This document shows positions 34,251 to 45,840 of a stretch of 64,000 nucleotides of DNA, piece by piece. Below the pieces are notes generated by a model that searched no databases, was not told where the DNA came from, and saw nothing but the letters and a program-made list of their open reading frames with translations. Source of the DNA: Agapanthus africanus (taxonomy: Eukaryota > Streptophyta > Magnoliopsida > Asparagales > Amaryllidaceae); contig CM057344.1 in the NCBI GenBank assembly GCA_030015575.1, positions 597,564,410 to 597,628,409 of the forward strand, given 5' to 3'. The number at the start of each line of letters is the position of its first letter. Positions within the stretch are counted from its first letter, which is position 1. A program made the translations under genes and the position numbers.

Positions 34251-34259
34251 TCACAACGA

Positions 34260-34700
34260 CCCCTGGTGATTACAGTACGGGTCCACTGCTATGAGGTTCA
34301 AAGGATACTGGTCAACTCGGGGAGCTCGGCAGATATCCTTTTCTACGACTGCTTTTTACGTATGGGGCTCGGCCCGTCGGACCTGAGGCCGACCGCCCAC
34401 ATTCTGTCGAGGTTTACTAACCACTCCATCCCGGCAGAAGGAGTAGTCACCCTCCTACTTAATATCGGGGAGGCGGGCCGTACGCGAACTGTACCAGTGG
34501 AGTTCATCGTCGCTAGAATTCTATCGACCTACAATATCCTCTTGGGACGCCCGACATTAAACTCCCTTCGGGCCTAGAACTCGACCTACCACCTCGCGAT
34601 CAAGTTTTCGCTCGACCAAGGCGGCATAGGCCGGGCCTACGGAAACCAGCAAATAGCAAAGATTTGCTTCACAGCGACATCTATGCCCGAGGAACGAAGC
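34260..34700 (+). pseudogene. Protease of the Retand-like element
   Basis: Retropepsin-like: VHCYEVQRILVNSGSSADIL (active-site region), YDCFLRMGL, LLNIGEAGRTRTVPVEF, YNILLGRPTLNSL. Position between gag and RT is as expected. The sequence after 34,577 continues the family text in other frames. Broken. Confidence 0.82.
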
Positions 34701-34900
34701 AACGACCTTGAGGGCACGGGTGATTTCCGGGGGTCCTTGGATACTCAGGACGAACAAAAAGAAATCCGAGGGGCCCCGGTGGAGCCTCTAACAGAGGTCC
34801 CCCTCATCGAAGGGGACAATAAACAAACCGTCCAAATCGGGTCACTCTTAACGGGGGCCCGGCGCGATGACATGGTCCACTCCTCAGAGGAAACTCGGAC

Positions 34901-35803
34901 GTGTTCGCTTGGGCTCCCGCTGACATGCCCGGGATCGACCCCCAAGTAATATCACATAAGCTCGGAGTCGACCCGACGGCCCGACCCGTCAGACAGAAGA
35001 AACGAAGCTTCACTCCGATCAAACAAAAGGCGATCGAGGACGAAGTTGAAAGGTTGCTCGCAGCCAACTTCATTCAAAATGAGGCCTACTCAGAATGGCC
35101 GGTGAATGTGGTAATAGTTAAAAAAGCGAGCAGGAAGTGGCGCATGTGCGTCGACATCACAAACCTTAATAAGGCCTGCTCGAAAGACAACTATCCGCTC
35201 CCTCGGATAGATCAGCTCGTCGACAGTTCGGTAGGCCACGAGTTACTTAGCTTCATGGATGCTTTCTCCGGATACAACCAGATCCGTATGAATCCGGCAG
35301 ACGAAGAGCTCACTGCATTTACAACGGACCGGGGGGTATACTGCTATAAAGCGATGCCCTTCGGCTTCAAAAACGCTGGGGCTACATACCAACACTTGGT
35401 CAACAGGATGTTCAAACCACAGATCGGGAGGAACCTGGAGGTCTATGTCAACGACATACTCGTTAAATCGACCTCGTCAGATGAGCACACCAAAGATCTT
35501 GGCAAGACTTTCAACATCCTCCGCAAATACAAAATGAAGCTGAATTCCGCCAAGTGCGCGTTCGGGGTCACTAGTGGGAAGTTCCTCGGATTTATGGTTA
35601 CCCACGGAGGAATCGAGGCTAACCCGGAGAAAATCAGCGCCATCCTCAATATGGCCGCGCCAAAGACCAACGTTGAAATTATGCGGCTCACGGGGAAAGT
35701 AGCCGCTCTGAGTCGCTTCATGTCAAGGTCCGGGGAAAAGTGCCTCCCATTCTTCAAAGCCCTGAGGAAAATCCCAAGGTTCGAATGGTCGGAGGAGTGT
35801 TAG
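34901..35803 (+). pseudogene. Reverse transcriptase of the Retand-like element
   Basis: About 300 open residues. MPGIDPQVISHKLGVDP (linker), RMCVDITNLNKACSKDNYPLP, FMDAFSGYNQIRMNP, YCYKAMPFGFKNAGATYQHL and the catalytic region EVYVNDILVKS (YVDD place), KCAFGVTSGKFLGFMV. Close to the Tat RT on the other side of the window but clearly a different family. Part of a broken polyprotein. Confidence 0.92.
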
Positions 35804-36660
35804 ATCGCTTTCGAGCAACTGAAAGTACATATGGCAACTCCCCCACTGCTCACCCAACCGATTAAGGGAGACGAGCTATCACTTTATCTAGCGGTGTCAG
35901 ATTAGGCTACCAGCTCGGTGCTTGTTCGAGAAGTCGAAGGAGTCCAAAAGCCGGTCTACTATGTAAGCCACGTCTTTAAAGACGCGAAAACAAGGTACTT
36001 GGCCATAGAAAAGATCGTCTTGGTGCTTATCATGACCTCAAGGAAACTACGACACTACTTCCAGGCACACACCATTCTCGTTCTCATTGAGCGTCCTTTA
36101 GGGGCTATTCTCGCCTCCCCCGAGTCTTCTGGTAGCCTGGAGAAGTGGAGGTGGGAGTTATCTCAATTCGACATCAAGTATCGCCCAAGGCAGGCTATCA
36201 AAGCACAAGTCCTGGCCAATTTTATTGTCGAATGCACTATCCCCAGCAAGGAGGCAGTGTCAGTGCCGGCCTCCGGATCTCAACCCTCGATCGAAGAAAG
36301 GCCCGACTCCGTTCCAGATTGGGTCCTTTACGTTGATAGATCATCAACCGAGGATGGCTGTGGTGCCAGCCTCATCATTCGAGGCCCGAATGAGTTAGAG
36401 ATGGAGTATTCTTTGAAGCTCGGGTTCAAGGCCTCAAACAATGCCGCGGAGTACGAGGCCTTGCTAGCTAGGCTACGAATCGCCTCCGAGGTGGGGCTGA
36501 AGACGATCCGAATCCGCAGTGACTCCGCCTTAGTTGTAGGCCAGGTGACCGGCCGTTTCAAGGCACGGGAGCCTCTGATGGTGAAATATTTAGCAGAGGT
36601 AAGGAAACTATGAAAAGACTTCGACGAAGTTCAAGTAGAGCAGATCCCCCGGCACCTAAA
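35804..36660 (+). pseudogene. RNase H and second RNase H of the Retand-like element
   Basis: First RNase H at about 35,880-36,230 (PVYYVSHVFKDAKTRYLAIEK, LVLIMTSRKLRHYFQAH, SLEKWRWELSQFDIKY). Second, archaeal-type domain at about 36,310-36,660: WVLYVDRSSTEDGCGASLII, NNAAEYEALLARLRIA, IRSDSALVVGQVTG. The doublet confirms the Tat lineage. Broken. Confidence 0.88.
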
Positions 36661-38037
36661 CACGCAGGCCGATGCTATGAGCAGACTAGCTTCTTCCTAT
36701 ACGGCCAACAACAAGAGAAATATCCTCTTCGAGGTCTTGCAATGGCCCAGCGTGAAAAACAGAGCGACAACACTTCAAGTTTACGCTGCCCGGGAAGAAG
36801 ACTGGGATTGGAGGAAGCCCCTAGTAGAATTCCTGAAGGAAGGTACGCTCCTGGAAGATCGAGGGGAAGCCCTCCGCCTCCGAGCCAAAACCCGCCATTT
36901 CGTTTGGAGTGGTGGAAACCTCTACAAGAAAGCCTTCACTCAACCTCTGCTTCGGTGCGTCGACCCCCACAAGGCCGACTATGTCTTCCGTGAGGTTCAT
37001 GAAGGGGTCGGTGGAGCATATCAAGAGGCCCGCACCTTAGTCCAGAAGATGCTACTCCAAGGATACTATTGGCCGACCATCCATCAGGATGCTCAGAAGC
37101 TCGTCAGAAGATGCAAGAGCTGCCAACTCCATGGCAGCATACCCCGTCTTCCGGCTACCGAACTAACGGCCCTGACCTCCCCAAGGCCGTTTGCCCAGTG
37201 AGGAATGGACATGATAGGCCAACTCCCTACTGGTACGGGCGGGCACAAATATATCCTCGTTGCGGTGGACTACTTTACGAAGTGGATCGAGGCTGTCCCC
37301 ATCAGAAAACCGGACGCCACCACGAACATCAAGTTCCTGCAGAACAACATAATATTCCGATTGGGGATCCTGAGGTGTATCGTTGCCGACCATGGGATAA
37401 ATTTTGAAAACGACAAAGTTAAAGGATTCTGCAGTGAATACCATATACTGATGAAGTTTGCCGTGGTCACGCATCCCCAGTGCAACGGGCAGGCCGAGGT
37501 CGCTAACCGGGACGTCATTCGAGATCTTCGAGCTCGCCTGGAAGGACGGCAAGGCAGTTGGGTCGACGAGTTACCCCGGGTTTTATGGGCCTTGCGCACA
37601 TCGAAGAAGACCCCCACTGGAGAGACCCCCTTCAGCCTCTGCTATGGCACCGAGGCGATGGTCCCAGCAGAGATCGGGATGCCCAGTTACAGGGTCGAGC
37701 ACTTCGACGACGAAGCAAACACCTCAGCCCTCCGAACTAATCTGGACATCTTGTTGGAGAAGCGGGACCGGGTACAGATCAAAACTGCTGCTTATCAACG
37801 GAAAACTGCCCGCTACTACAACGCTCGAGTCAAGCATCGCGCCTTCAAGATCGGAGATTTGGTTCTAAGGCGGAACGAGTTCGTTGACCAAGGAAAGTTA
37901 CACAAGTTTTCCCTAAAGTAGGACGACCTATTCCTCGTCTCCGAAGTATTGCCCGGCGGGGCCTATTGCTTGCAAGACGCGGCGGGTCACAAATTCCCAC
38001 GGCCCTACAATGCCGAGAAGCTCAAGTTGTACCTTTG
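36661..38037 (+). pseudogene. Integrase of the Retand-like element
   Basis: N-terminal zinc region ending CKSCQLHG (about 37,110), catalytic core from 37,205: GMDMIGQLPTGTGGHKYILV, VDYFTKWIEAVPIRK, CIVADHGINF, HPQCNGQAEVANRD, giving the D-D-E positions; then VLWALRTSKKTPTGETPFSL and the C-terminal KIGDLVLRRNEF and NAEKLKLYL just before the end. The pol region ends at about 38,037. Broken, about two or three interruptions in this domain. Confidence 0.9.
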
Positions 38038-38218
38038 AAAATCGTATTTATGAATATAAATTTCTTCTTTGCCAAAGCGATGTTCTAAGTCTCTTGAATT
38101 AGAAGAAATTCCTCCTATGTGTTTCCTTCTTTCTCGGTTCAAAGGTCACAGAGTTCGTTTCGTGAAAATACTCAAACGCACCCAGAAAGGAAGCAATAAT
38201 ACGTTGCAAAAAGAGGAC

Positions 38219-38815
38219 TTTATTTATCAAAGGTATTGCGGGCTCCTAAGACTTACATGAATATTAAAATTACAACAGAGGGGGTACGGGGTCAAGGTAG
38301 CACTGTTGGTGGTACTCCATGGAGATCTCCGCCAGCTGAGCATGGGCCTCTTCAGCCCGTTCCTGGTGATGTTGCCCACGTACCCGAGATGCCACGGAAG
38401 CACCGGGCCCCCCATCTGCCGAGCAGGAGCCTGCGATATGCCTCTTTCGGAAGCACTCCAAAATAAGGGCCAAAGATCGGTCGTGCCTGTTCTTCGAGAT
38501 GAGGCCGAGGACATAGAGCATACGCACCTTGTCAAGCGCCTCATACAGCAGCTCCTCGGAGAGGGGGTTGCACAGCCCTGGGGACCTCTTCCAAATTGCG
38601 TACACCGGCAATTGGAGGAGGGACGACAGGCGAGGAAGTAGACAGCCGAAGTGGTCCTCGATGCGCTGGACCACGCCCCGGTACATCTCCTCGAAAACCG
38701 ACTGGTCATACAGGTAGACGTTATCGGAAGTGATGATCTCTTCAATTGCGTAGATACGCCCGGCCATCTCAGGAAAGCAATACTGAAAGAAACCCATCTC
38801 CTCCTCTATTTATAG
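38219..38815 (-). other. Antisense transcription-unit-like region 1 (TATA, ORF, AATAAA) in the Tat 3' region
   Basis: Opposite to the element. TATA box at 38,815-38,806 (CTATAAATAGAGG); open frame 38,797-38,270; AATAAA at 38,224-38,219, about 46 bases past the frame end. The predicted RNA start (near 38,776) lies past the first ATG, so the second ATG (38,767, MAGRIYAIEE) is the likelier start, about 165 codons. The text is helical with LYDQSVFEEMY, LPVYAIWKRSPGLCNPL and DKVRMLYVLGLI; I do not recognise the family. Additional ORFs, some antisense, are known in Tat elements between integrase and the 3' LTR. Confidence 0.55.
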
Positions 38816-39040
38816 CCTCTACAGAATCCCCAAGGGCCCAAATTTGCGCGCGTGGACACAAATCCTGGGATTTTCTCAGCTCTCCAATACCGTACCGCCA
38901 CGTGGCGAGCATCCTGTATTTCTCAGCCAACCGCAATCGGAATGACACAGACCTTGGAACGCCACGCCTCACCTATGCGTTTCTGCCACGTGTTGCCCGC
39001 GACGATCACTCTTTCGGATTTTCGCGCGACGCCTCGCAAA

Positions 39041-39545
39041 ACCGAGCAGCTTCCCTGCTCGATTAATCCATGGTTGGTAGTTTACTACCCACCAACGCCA
39101 AGGATCAAAACCCTCCTCAAGAAGCCACCGAGCAGCTTCCCTGCTCGGTCAATCCATGGCTGGTGGTTTACTACCCACCGACACCAAGGATCAAAGCCCT
39201 CCTCAAGAGGCTACCGAGCAGCTTTCCTGCTCGGTCAATCCATGGCTAGTAGTTTACTACCCACCGACGCCAAGGGTCAAAGCCCTCCTCAAGAGGCCAC
39301 CGAGCAGCTTCCCTGCTCGGTCAATCCATGGCTGGTAGTTTACTACCCACCGACGCCAAGGATCAAAGCCCTCCTCAAAAGGCCACCGAGCAGCTTGCCT
39401 GCTCGGTTAATCCATGGCTGGTAGTTTACTACCCATCGATGCCAAGGATCAAAGCCCTCCTCAAGAGGCCACCGAGTAGCTTCCTTACTCGGTCCATCCC
39501 TGGCTGGTGGTTTACTACCCACCGACGCCAAAGATCAGAAGCCCT
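39041..39545. repeat. 86-bp tandem repeat, six units
   Basis: Units start at 39,041, 39,127, 39,213, 39,299, 39,385 and 39,471, exactly 86 bp apart. Each begins ACCGAGCAGC, contains the dyad GAGCAGCTTCCCTGCTC and GTAGTTTACTACCCACC, and ends CCTCAAGAGGCC. Not a CRISPR, as there are no unique spacers. It sits in the hypervariable 3' region of the Tat element. Confidence 0.95.
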
Positions 39546-39807
39546 CAACCTCGGAAAACGCCGACCAATCCGGACTAAACTCTTGTTTAACTCATTCCAA
39601 GAGAAGTGGTCACCGGTCCAACTCAAAAGAATGGGCAAATCTATGCCTTTTTACTCGAAGGAGCCAACCGACGTACTTTAAGTGAGCAATTGGCACCTCG
39701 ACTCCGGGGCCATAAGGACACCGACCTTACACCAACCTTTGTACACTTAGACAGATAATTAGACTTCACTCGACGCGTGATCGCCAACTAAAGGACCGGT
39801 CGCCGAC
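39546..39807 (+). other. Non-coding Tat 3' region between the tandem array and the nested element
   Basis: No gene seen. Ends in CCGAC, one copy of the target duplication of the nested element; the other copy is at 56,849-56,853. Confidence 0.7.
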
Positions 39808-39921
39808 TGTAACAACCCTAAACTTTCTGTACAATTTTTTTTCAAAAATACAGAAAGAGATACTTGAGCCTGAGAACAAGTTATAAGTTTGTTTTGCTTT
39901 AGAACAGCAAGAAAGAGCTTG

Positions 39922-39976
39922 TAGCTCATTGGTATGACCTTGCACTGCTGAACCAAAGCAGCAGAGTTCAAATCTC
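39922..39976 (+). promoter_or_regulatory. tRNA-like A and B boxes in LTR A
   Basis: A-box-like TAGCTCATTGG (39,922-39,932) and B-box-like GTTCAAATCTC (39,966-39,976), 33 bases apart; the tRNA-sized segment 39,913-39,984 ends in CCA. Acceptor arms do not pair, so it is not a functional tRNA gene. It lies about 110 bp from the LTR start. LTR B has TAGCTCATTGG at 43,284 and GTTCAAATCCC at 43,327. Confidence 0.55.
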
Positions 39977-40562
39977 ATCAGCCACACATTCTTTTTATTT
40001 AAAATTCTTTTAATCTTTTAGAAGTTCAATAGTCTACACGTGCACAACCCAAAAAAACCAAGAGTCACAGCCTGGATAAACGAATCCCTGAATCCTACGC
40101 CTCTCCCATCCCTTCCTGGCCTCATCATAGCCAAGAAAGATAGACCTGAGAGACTTGAAGTACTTCCTGGGGATTGAAGTAGCTCGCTCACAGAAAGGGA
40201 TCTTCATTTCCCAGAGCAGATTCGAGGGCAGGGGATTTTGACCATATCTTACTTCCTTTCCTTCCCGCTTTGAAATAAATGAGCACACGAGACTAGACCA
40301 AGCGTCAGGGACATGTGGCACAAAGACGATCCCCGACTCGCCCGACTCGGGCCGGCGAAAGGCTTGACTCGGCCGGCGCCGCCGGTTCAACTCGGTCCAA
40401 ACCCAAAATTTCTTCAACTCTGGTGACTCTTGGACTCCCCCCATAACTCCTGTATTATTTGCTTTTCCTGCACATTTTCAGAGCACATTAAAATACACAT
40501 TTAATCCATTTTAATACAAATTTTTAATACACCCTTTCACTACCCTAAAACCCTAATTTTCC

Positions 40563-40570
40563 TATAAATA
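40563..40570 (+). promoter_or_regulatory. TATA box of LTR A
   Basis: CCTATAAATACC, followed by a pyrimidine-rich stretch (CACCCCTCCTCACTCC) near the expected start at about 40,595. The counterpart in LTR B is at 43,727-43,734. Confidence 0.7.
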
Positions 40571-42498
40571 CCATCCTCAAATCACCCCTCCTCACTCCTA
40601 AATCCCTGCCCAAACTCTCAAGAAAATTCTCAAGTCTTTTGTACGCAAGTGGAGTTAGCAAAAGGGCCAAACTCCGACGAACTTCCGACGGCAATCCGAG
40701 AAGTTTCCGACGACGAAACGACGCACCGGCAACTCCCATCTCTTCCTCTTTCTCTCCACTATCCAATCATCCAGTAAGTCCCTACTTCTCCTTCTTTTCT
40801 CTATTCTAAAAACATTCAAAACTAAAACCCGACGGAAGCGGAGTTAATCCGACTTTCGATTCGGTTTTTCCTTAAAATGTTCTATTTTTCTTAAACACAA
40901 TAATATCAAACTCTTATGCCATGACCATTAAACATTAACGAAGACAATAGAACAAGTTTGATATCAAAATAATAACCGTAGCAAGTTTTATTCCATTTTT
41001 TACATTAAAATGCCTTTATGTTTCATATCGACATGTTTATACCTTTTAACCGTATTACTTTAGAAAACTCACGAGGTAATGACCTACCTCCTCATAACAC
41101 ACATATCTAACATAGCACGATGGAATTTCGGAACATAGATTCGGAAAATACAACTTTACATATAACTACCTTCAACTTATAAAACCTTTTTCTACAAGAA
41201 ATGTATTTTAACAAATCATTGCGATTGTGCCTCTACAACCCATTTTGGGGAACCCGTTCGGTATGGTGCGGATTATCGCATATCCTCGGGCCTAGTAGAG
41301 TGAGATGCAGACCTCCGCAAGGAGCATACGATCTAGAAAGATTTAAAATACAATTTTCTTTAGAAAATGTAATTTCTATTATAAATAAAACTTATATTTT
41401 TAATAAATAAATATATATGTAATTAATATCAAAATATCTATTTTTAATATTTATAATATTCCACATTTCCAAAATTCAAGAAAAATATCTCATTTACAAG
41501 AAAATACCATACAATTCCAATATTATAAATAAATACCATATATTATGAAATTAGGTTTTATTCACTAGAAATGTCACACTGATAAAATATACATCCATTA
41601 AAACTCTAAAGGCGATAATAAAATACTTGAGGTGTATTTTGAAAATTATACAAAATTATTTTTACATAAAACCCCCTCAAGTTTTACTAAATTACAATAA
41701 GGACTCTAGTAAACATAGGTTTAAGCGGGACCAGTCTCTTGAGCCTCAGGGAACCGGAGATATAGGTGTTTGCCTATTTAAGCTAGACAACTTAACAAAC
41801 GGTGTTATCAACACGGTAATTGTCTTTGAAAAAGACACAAATCCTGCCGTCCATGTGCAGCAGTTACCGATAGCACCAAAACATAATTCATGATTCAATT
41901 TCTTTTCTAATTGTATGACTTAGACCGAGTCTCAATATAATCAATCTGACTTGAATATGATTCAAGTATGAAATTACAAGACTACAACTCGATATGAATC
42001 CATATATATTCAATTTGTTCAATCTATTCAATCTATATTGACCGAACCGAACCATGGATATACATCCATCTACATGATTCTCCGGTTACATCCATTTACT
42101 GATATCATGGTTTCGGCAAATCATCCATCTATATTTATTATACACTTCAAATAATACATCAATACAATCAAGACATCGCGGGGTTTATAAGGGGTAGACT
42201 GGTACGGAAGGTGTTAGAAGTGGCACGAGACTGTAACCATAATACACCTAACCTGAATTCAATTGTCGTTGTACCGTGGCTGAACGGTTCCTTGTGCTCC
42301 GTATACCTTAGTCTACGGAATAGTGGGACTCCTCTCGTATACACTGGCATTCTTCTATACCAAGCTACAAACAACAACGTTAACATTAAATACAACATTA
42401 TAACAATATACTCTCTATTCTGTCTATTCCATTCTTGTCTATTGACGGAACTTACCGAGCGATTTGTTCGCTGACGACATTCTCTTTCTTTCTTTGGA

Positions 42499-42582
42499 AT
42501 GTCGTCAGGTGATTCGGACCTTCAGGAGATCGAGCCCACCTTCGAGGACTTGGTTCAGCTAGCCTTCGACCCAGAGCTCTAG
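42499..42582 (+). CDS. Small acidic ORF in LTR A (27 codons)
   Basis: MSSGDSDLQEIEPTFEDLVQ and seven more residues, ending PEL. The same frame is open in LTR B (45,671-45,754) with several amino-acid differences, and the related solo LTR has an acidic reading at the matching place (minus strand, about 27,010-26,930). No known function; it may simply mark a GC-richer leader segment. Low confidence that it is translated. Confidence 0.25.
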   Translation: MSSGDSDLQEIEPTFEDLVQLAFDPEL

Positions 42583-42840
42583 TTCCTTGTACACATTTAC
42601 ATTTTGTATTTTCCATTTCTGTTATGCCACTGTTTAGGCATTGCTTTCCATTCCATGTATTTACTTTTCAGATATATTGTAAAAAGAATGTTAATAAATA
42701 AAGTTGATGTTTTTTTTACATCCTGTCTCTTGTGCATTTTACTTATATTGCTTAGATACGCTTAGCGTGTTTACTTCTAAGTAAATACGTAGTGGCCTCG
42801 TCATGTTCTATGCCCGTACACTGGGAAGCGGAGCATGACA

Positions 42841-43168
42841 GGTTTTGTTGGTGGCCCATACAGGTCAGAGCTGTATGGAATCCTACCATGCAGTTCAGCA
42901 CTGTATGCACAAACCTAAGCAATATAACACAAGAACCAGCAACTAAAAACATTCTTTACGATTCAAATTTCTTGAATCTTCCAATTTCATCAGTCCTAAA
43001 CCAAAATTCCCTCACATCTTTTACAATCTTACCAAAACTTTCGCATTCTTTCGTTCTTCCAAATATTTTTCATGCGCTATCAATAGTTCCATCACTAAAT
43101 TTGTTCTGAATCTGTTACACTTTCCTTTTTCAAATTTCGAGGACAAAACTTTTATAAGAAGGGTAGAA
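42841..43168 (+). other. Minimal interior of the non-autonomous element
   Basis: 328 bp without coding capacity. Starts GGTTTTGTTGGTGGCCC; TTGGT and TCAGAGC, the two halves of an initiator-Met-type primer site, are both present but not contiguous. Ends with TTTCGAGGACAAAAC and the purine-rich AAGAAGGGTAGAA before LTR B. Confidence 0.8.
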
Positions 43169-45840
43169 TGTAACAACCCTAAACTTTCTGTATAATTTTT
43201 TTTCAAAAATACAGAAAAGGGGTATTTGAGCCTGAGCACAAGTTATAAGTATGTTTTGCTTTAGAACAGAAAGAAGCAGCTTGTAGCTCATTGGTAAGAC
43301 CTTGCACTATGAACCAAAGCACCATAGTTCAAATCCCATCAGCCACACATTCTTTTTATTTAAAATTCTTTTAATATTTTTGAAGCTTAATAGTCTACAC
43401 GTGCACAACCCAAAAAAACCAAGAGTCACAGCCTAAATAAACGAGCACACGAGGCTAGACCAAGCGTCAGGGATACGTGGCACAAAGACGAGCCCCGGCT
43501 CGCCCGACTCGGTCCGGCGAAAGGCTTGACTCGGCCGGCGTCGCCGGTTCAACTCGGTCCAAACCCAAAATTTCTTCAACTCTGGTGACTCTTGGACTCC
43601 CCCCATAACTCCTGTATTATTTGCTTTTCCTGCACATTTTTCAGAGCACATTAAAACACACATTTAATCCATTTTAATACAAATTTTTAATACACCCTTT
43701 CACTACCCTAAAATCCTAATTTTTCCTATAAATACAACCCTCAAATCACCCCTCCTCACCCCAAATCCCTGCCCAAACTCTCAAGAAAATTCCCAAGTCT
43801 TTTGTGTGCAAGTGGAGTTAGCAAAAGGGCGAAACTCCGACAAACTTCCGACAGCAATCCAAGAAGTTTCCGACGACGAAACGACGCACCGGAAACTCCC
43901 ACCTCTTTATCTTTCTCTCCTCTAGCCAATCATACATTAATTCCCTACTTCTCCTTCTTTTCTCTATTCTAAAAACATTCAAAACTAAAACCCGACGGAA
44001 GCGGGGTTAATCCGACTTCCGATTCGGTTTTTCCTTAAAAAGTTCTATTTTTCTTAAACACAATAATATCAAACTCTTATGTCATGACCATTAAATATTA
44101 ATGACCATTAAATATTAATGAAGACAATAGAACAAGTTTGACATCAAAATAATAACCGTAGCAAGTTTTATTCCATTTTTTACATTAAAATACCTTTATG
44201 TTTCATATCGACATGTTTATACCTTTTAACCGTATTACTTTAGAAAACTCATGAGGTAATGACCTACCTCCTCACAACACACATATCTAATATAACACGA
44301 TGGAATTTCGGAACATAGATTCGGAAAATACGACTTTACATATAACTACCTTCAACTTATAAAACGTTTTTCTACAAGAAGTGTATTTTAATAAATCATT
44401 GCGATTGTGCCTCTACAAACCATTTTAGGGAACCCGTTCAGTATGGTGCGGATTATCGCACATCATCGGGCCAAGTAGAGTGAGATACAGACCTCCGCAA
44501 TGAGAATACGATCTCGAAAGATTTAAAATACAATTTTCTTTAGAAAATGTGATTTCTATTATAAATAAAACTTATATTTTTAATAAATAAATATATGTGT
44601 AATTAATATCAAAATATCTATTTTTAATATTTATAATATTCCACATTTCCAAAATTCAAGGAAAACATCTCATTTACAAGAAAATACCATACAATTCCAA
44701 TATTACAAATAAATACCATATATTATGAAATTAGGTTTTATTCACTAGAAATGTCACATTGATAAAATATACATCCATGAAAACTCTAAAAACGATAATA
44801 AAATACTTGAGGTGTATTTTGAAAATTATACAAAATTATTTTTACATAAAACCCCCTCAAGTTATACTAAATTACAATAAGGACCCTAGTAAATATAGGT
44901 TTAAGCGGGGACCAGTCTCTTGAGCCTCAGAGAGCCGGAGATATGGGTGCTTGCCTATTTAAGGCAGACAACTTAACAAACGGTGTTATCAACACGGTAA
45001 TTGTCTTTGAAAAAGACACAAATCCTGCTGTCCATGTGCAGCAGTTACCGATAGCACCAAAACATAATTCAGTATTCAATTTCTTTTCTAATTGTCTGAC
45101 TCAGACTGAGTCTCAATATAATCAATCTGACTTGAATATGATTCAAGTATGAAATTACAAGACTACAACTCAGTATGAATCCATATATATTCAATCTATT
45201 CAATTTATATTGACTGAACCGAACCATGGATATACATCCATCTACATGATTCTCCAGTTAAATTTATTTACTGATATCATGGTTTCAGCAAGTCATCCAT
45301 CTATATACAATATATACTTCAAACAATACATCAATACAATCAAGATATCGCGGGGTTTATAAGGGGTAGACTGGTACGGAAGGTGTTAGAAGTGGCACGA
45401 GACTGTAACCATAATACACCTAACTTGAATTCAATTGCCATTGTACCGTGGCTGAACGGTTCCTTGTGCTCCGTATACCTTAGTCTCCGGAATAGTGGGA
45501 CTCCTCTCGTAAACACTGGCATTCTTCTGTACCAAGCTACAAACAACAGCATTAACATTAAATACAACATTATAACAATATACTCTCTATTCTGTCTATT
45601 CCATTCTTGTCTATTGACGGGACTTGCCGAGCGATTTGTTCGCTGACGACATTCTCTTTCTTTCTTTGGAATGTTGTCAGGTGATTCGGACCTTCAGGAG
45701 ATCGAGCTCACCTTCGACGACTTGGATCAGCTAGCTTTCAACCCGGAGCTTTAGTTCCTTATACACATTTACATTCTGTATTTTCTATTTCTGTTATACC
45801 ACTGTTTAGGCATTGCTTTCCATTCTATATATTTACTTTT
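43169..45840 (+). repeat. LTR B of the non-autonomous element, main part
   Basis: Matches LTR A from its start; about 190 bp shorter. Interrupted at 45,840 by the chromovirus (target duplication CTTTT at 45,836-45,840 and 56,672-56,676) and completed by 56,677-56,848. TATA box 43,727-43,734; small acidic ORF 45,671-45,754. Confidence 0.95.

Larger units (their letters stand above)
39808..42840 (+). repeat. LTR A of the non-autonomous element
   Basis: 3,033 bp. Contains tRNA-like boxes (39,922-39,976), a TATA box (40,563-40,570), A/T-rich stretches at 41,340-41,560, a conserved block at 41,720-41,880 shared with the solo LTR, and a small acidic ORF at 42,499-42,582. Confidence 0.95.

Noticed and set aside
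38227-38745. 172-codon minus-strand frame overlapping antisense unit 1
   Set aside because: Ser/Arg/Cys-rich shadow of the 38,270-38,797 frame.
39041-39545. CRISPR-like regular repeats
   Set aside because: The 86-bp units are repeated over their whole length, so there are no unique spacers; plant retrotransposon context.
38852-39681. Plus-strand frames of 106-190 codons over the 86-bp array
   Set aside because: Repetitive GGLLPTDTKDQSPPQEATEQ-type text from the tandem units, and the 86-bp period shifts frame at each unit.
39913-39984. Functional tRNA gene
   Set aside because: A and B boxes and a CCA end are present but acceptor and T stems do not pair properly.
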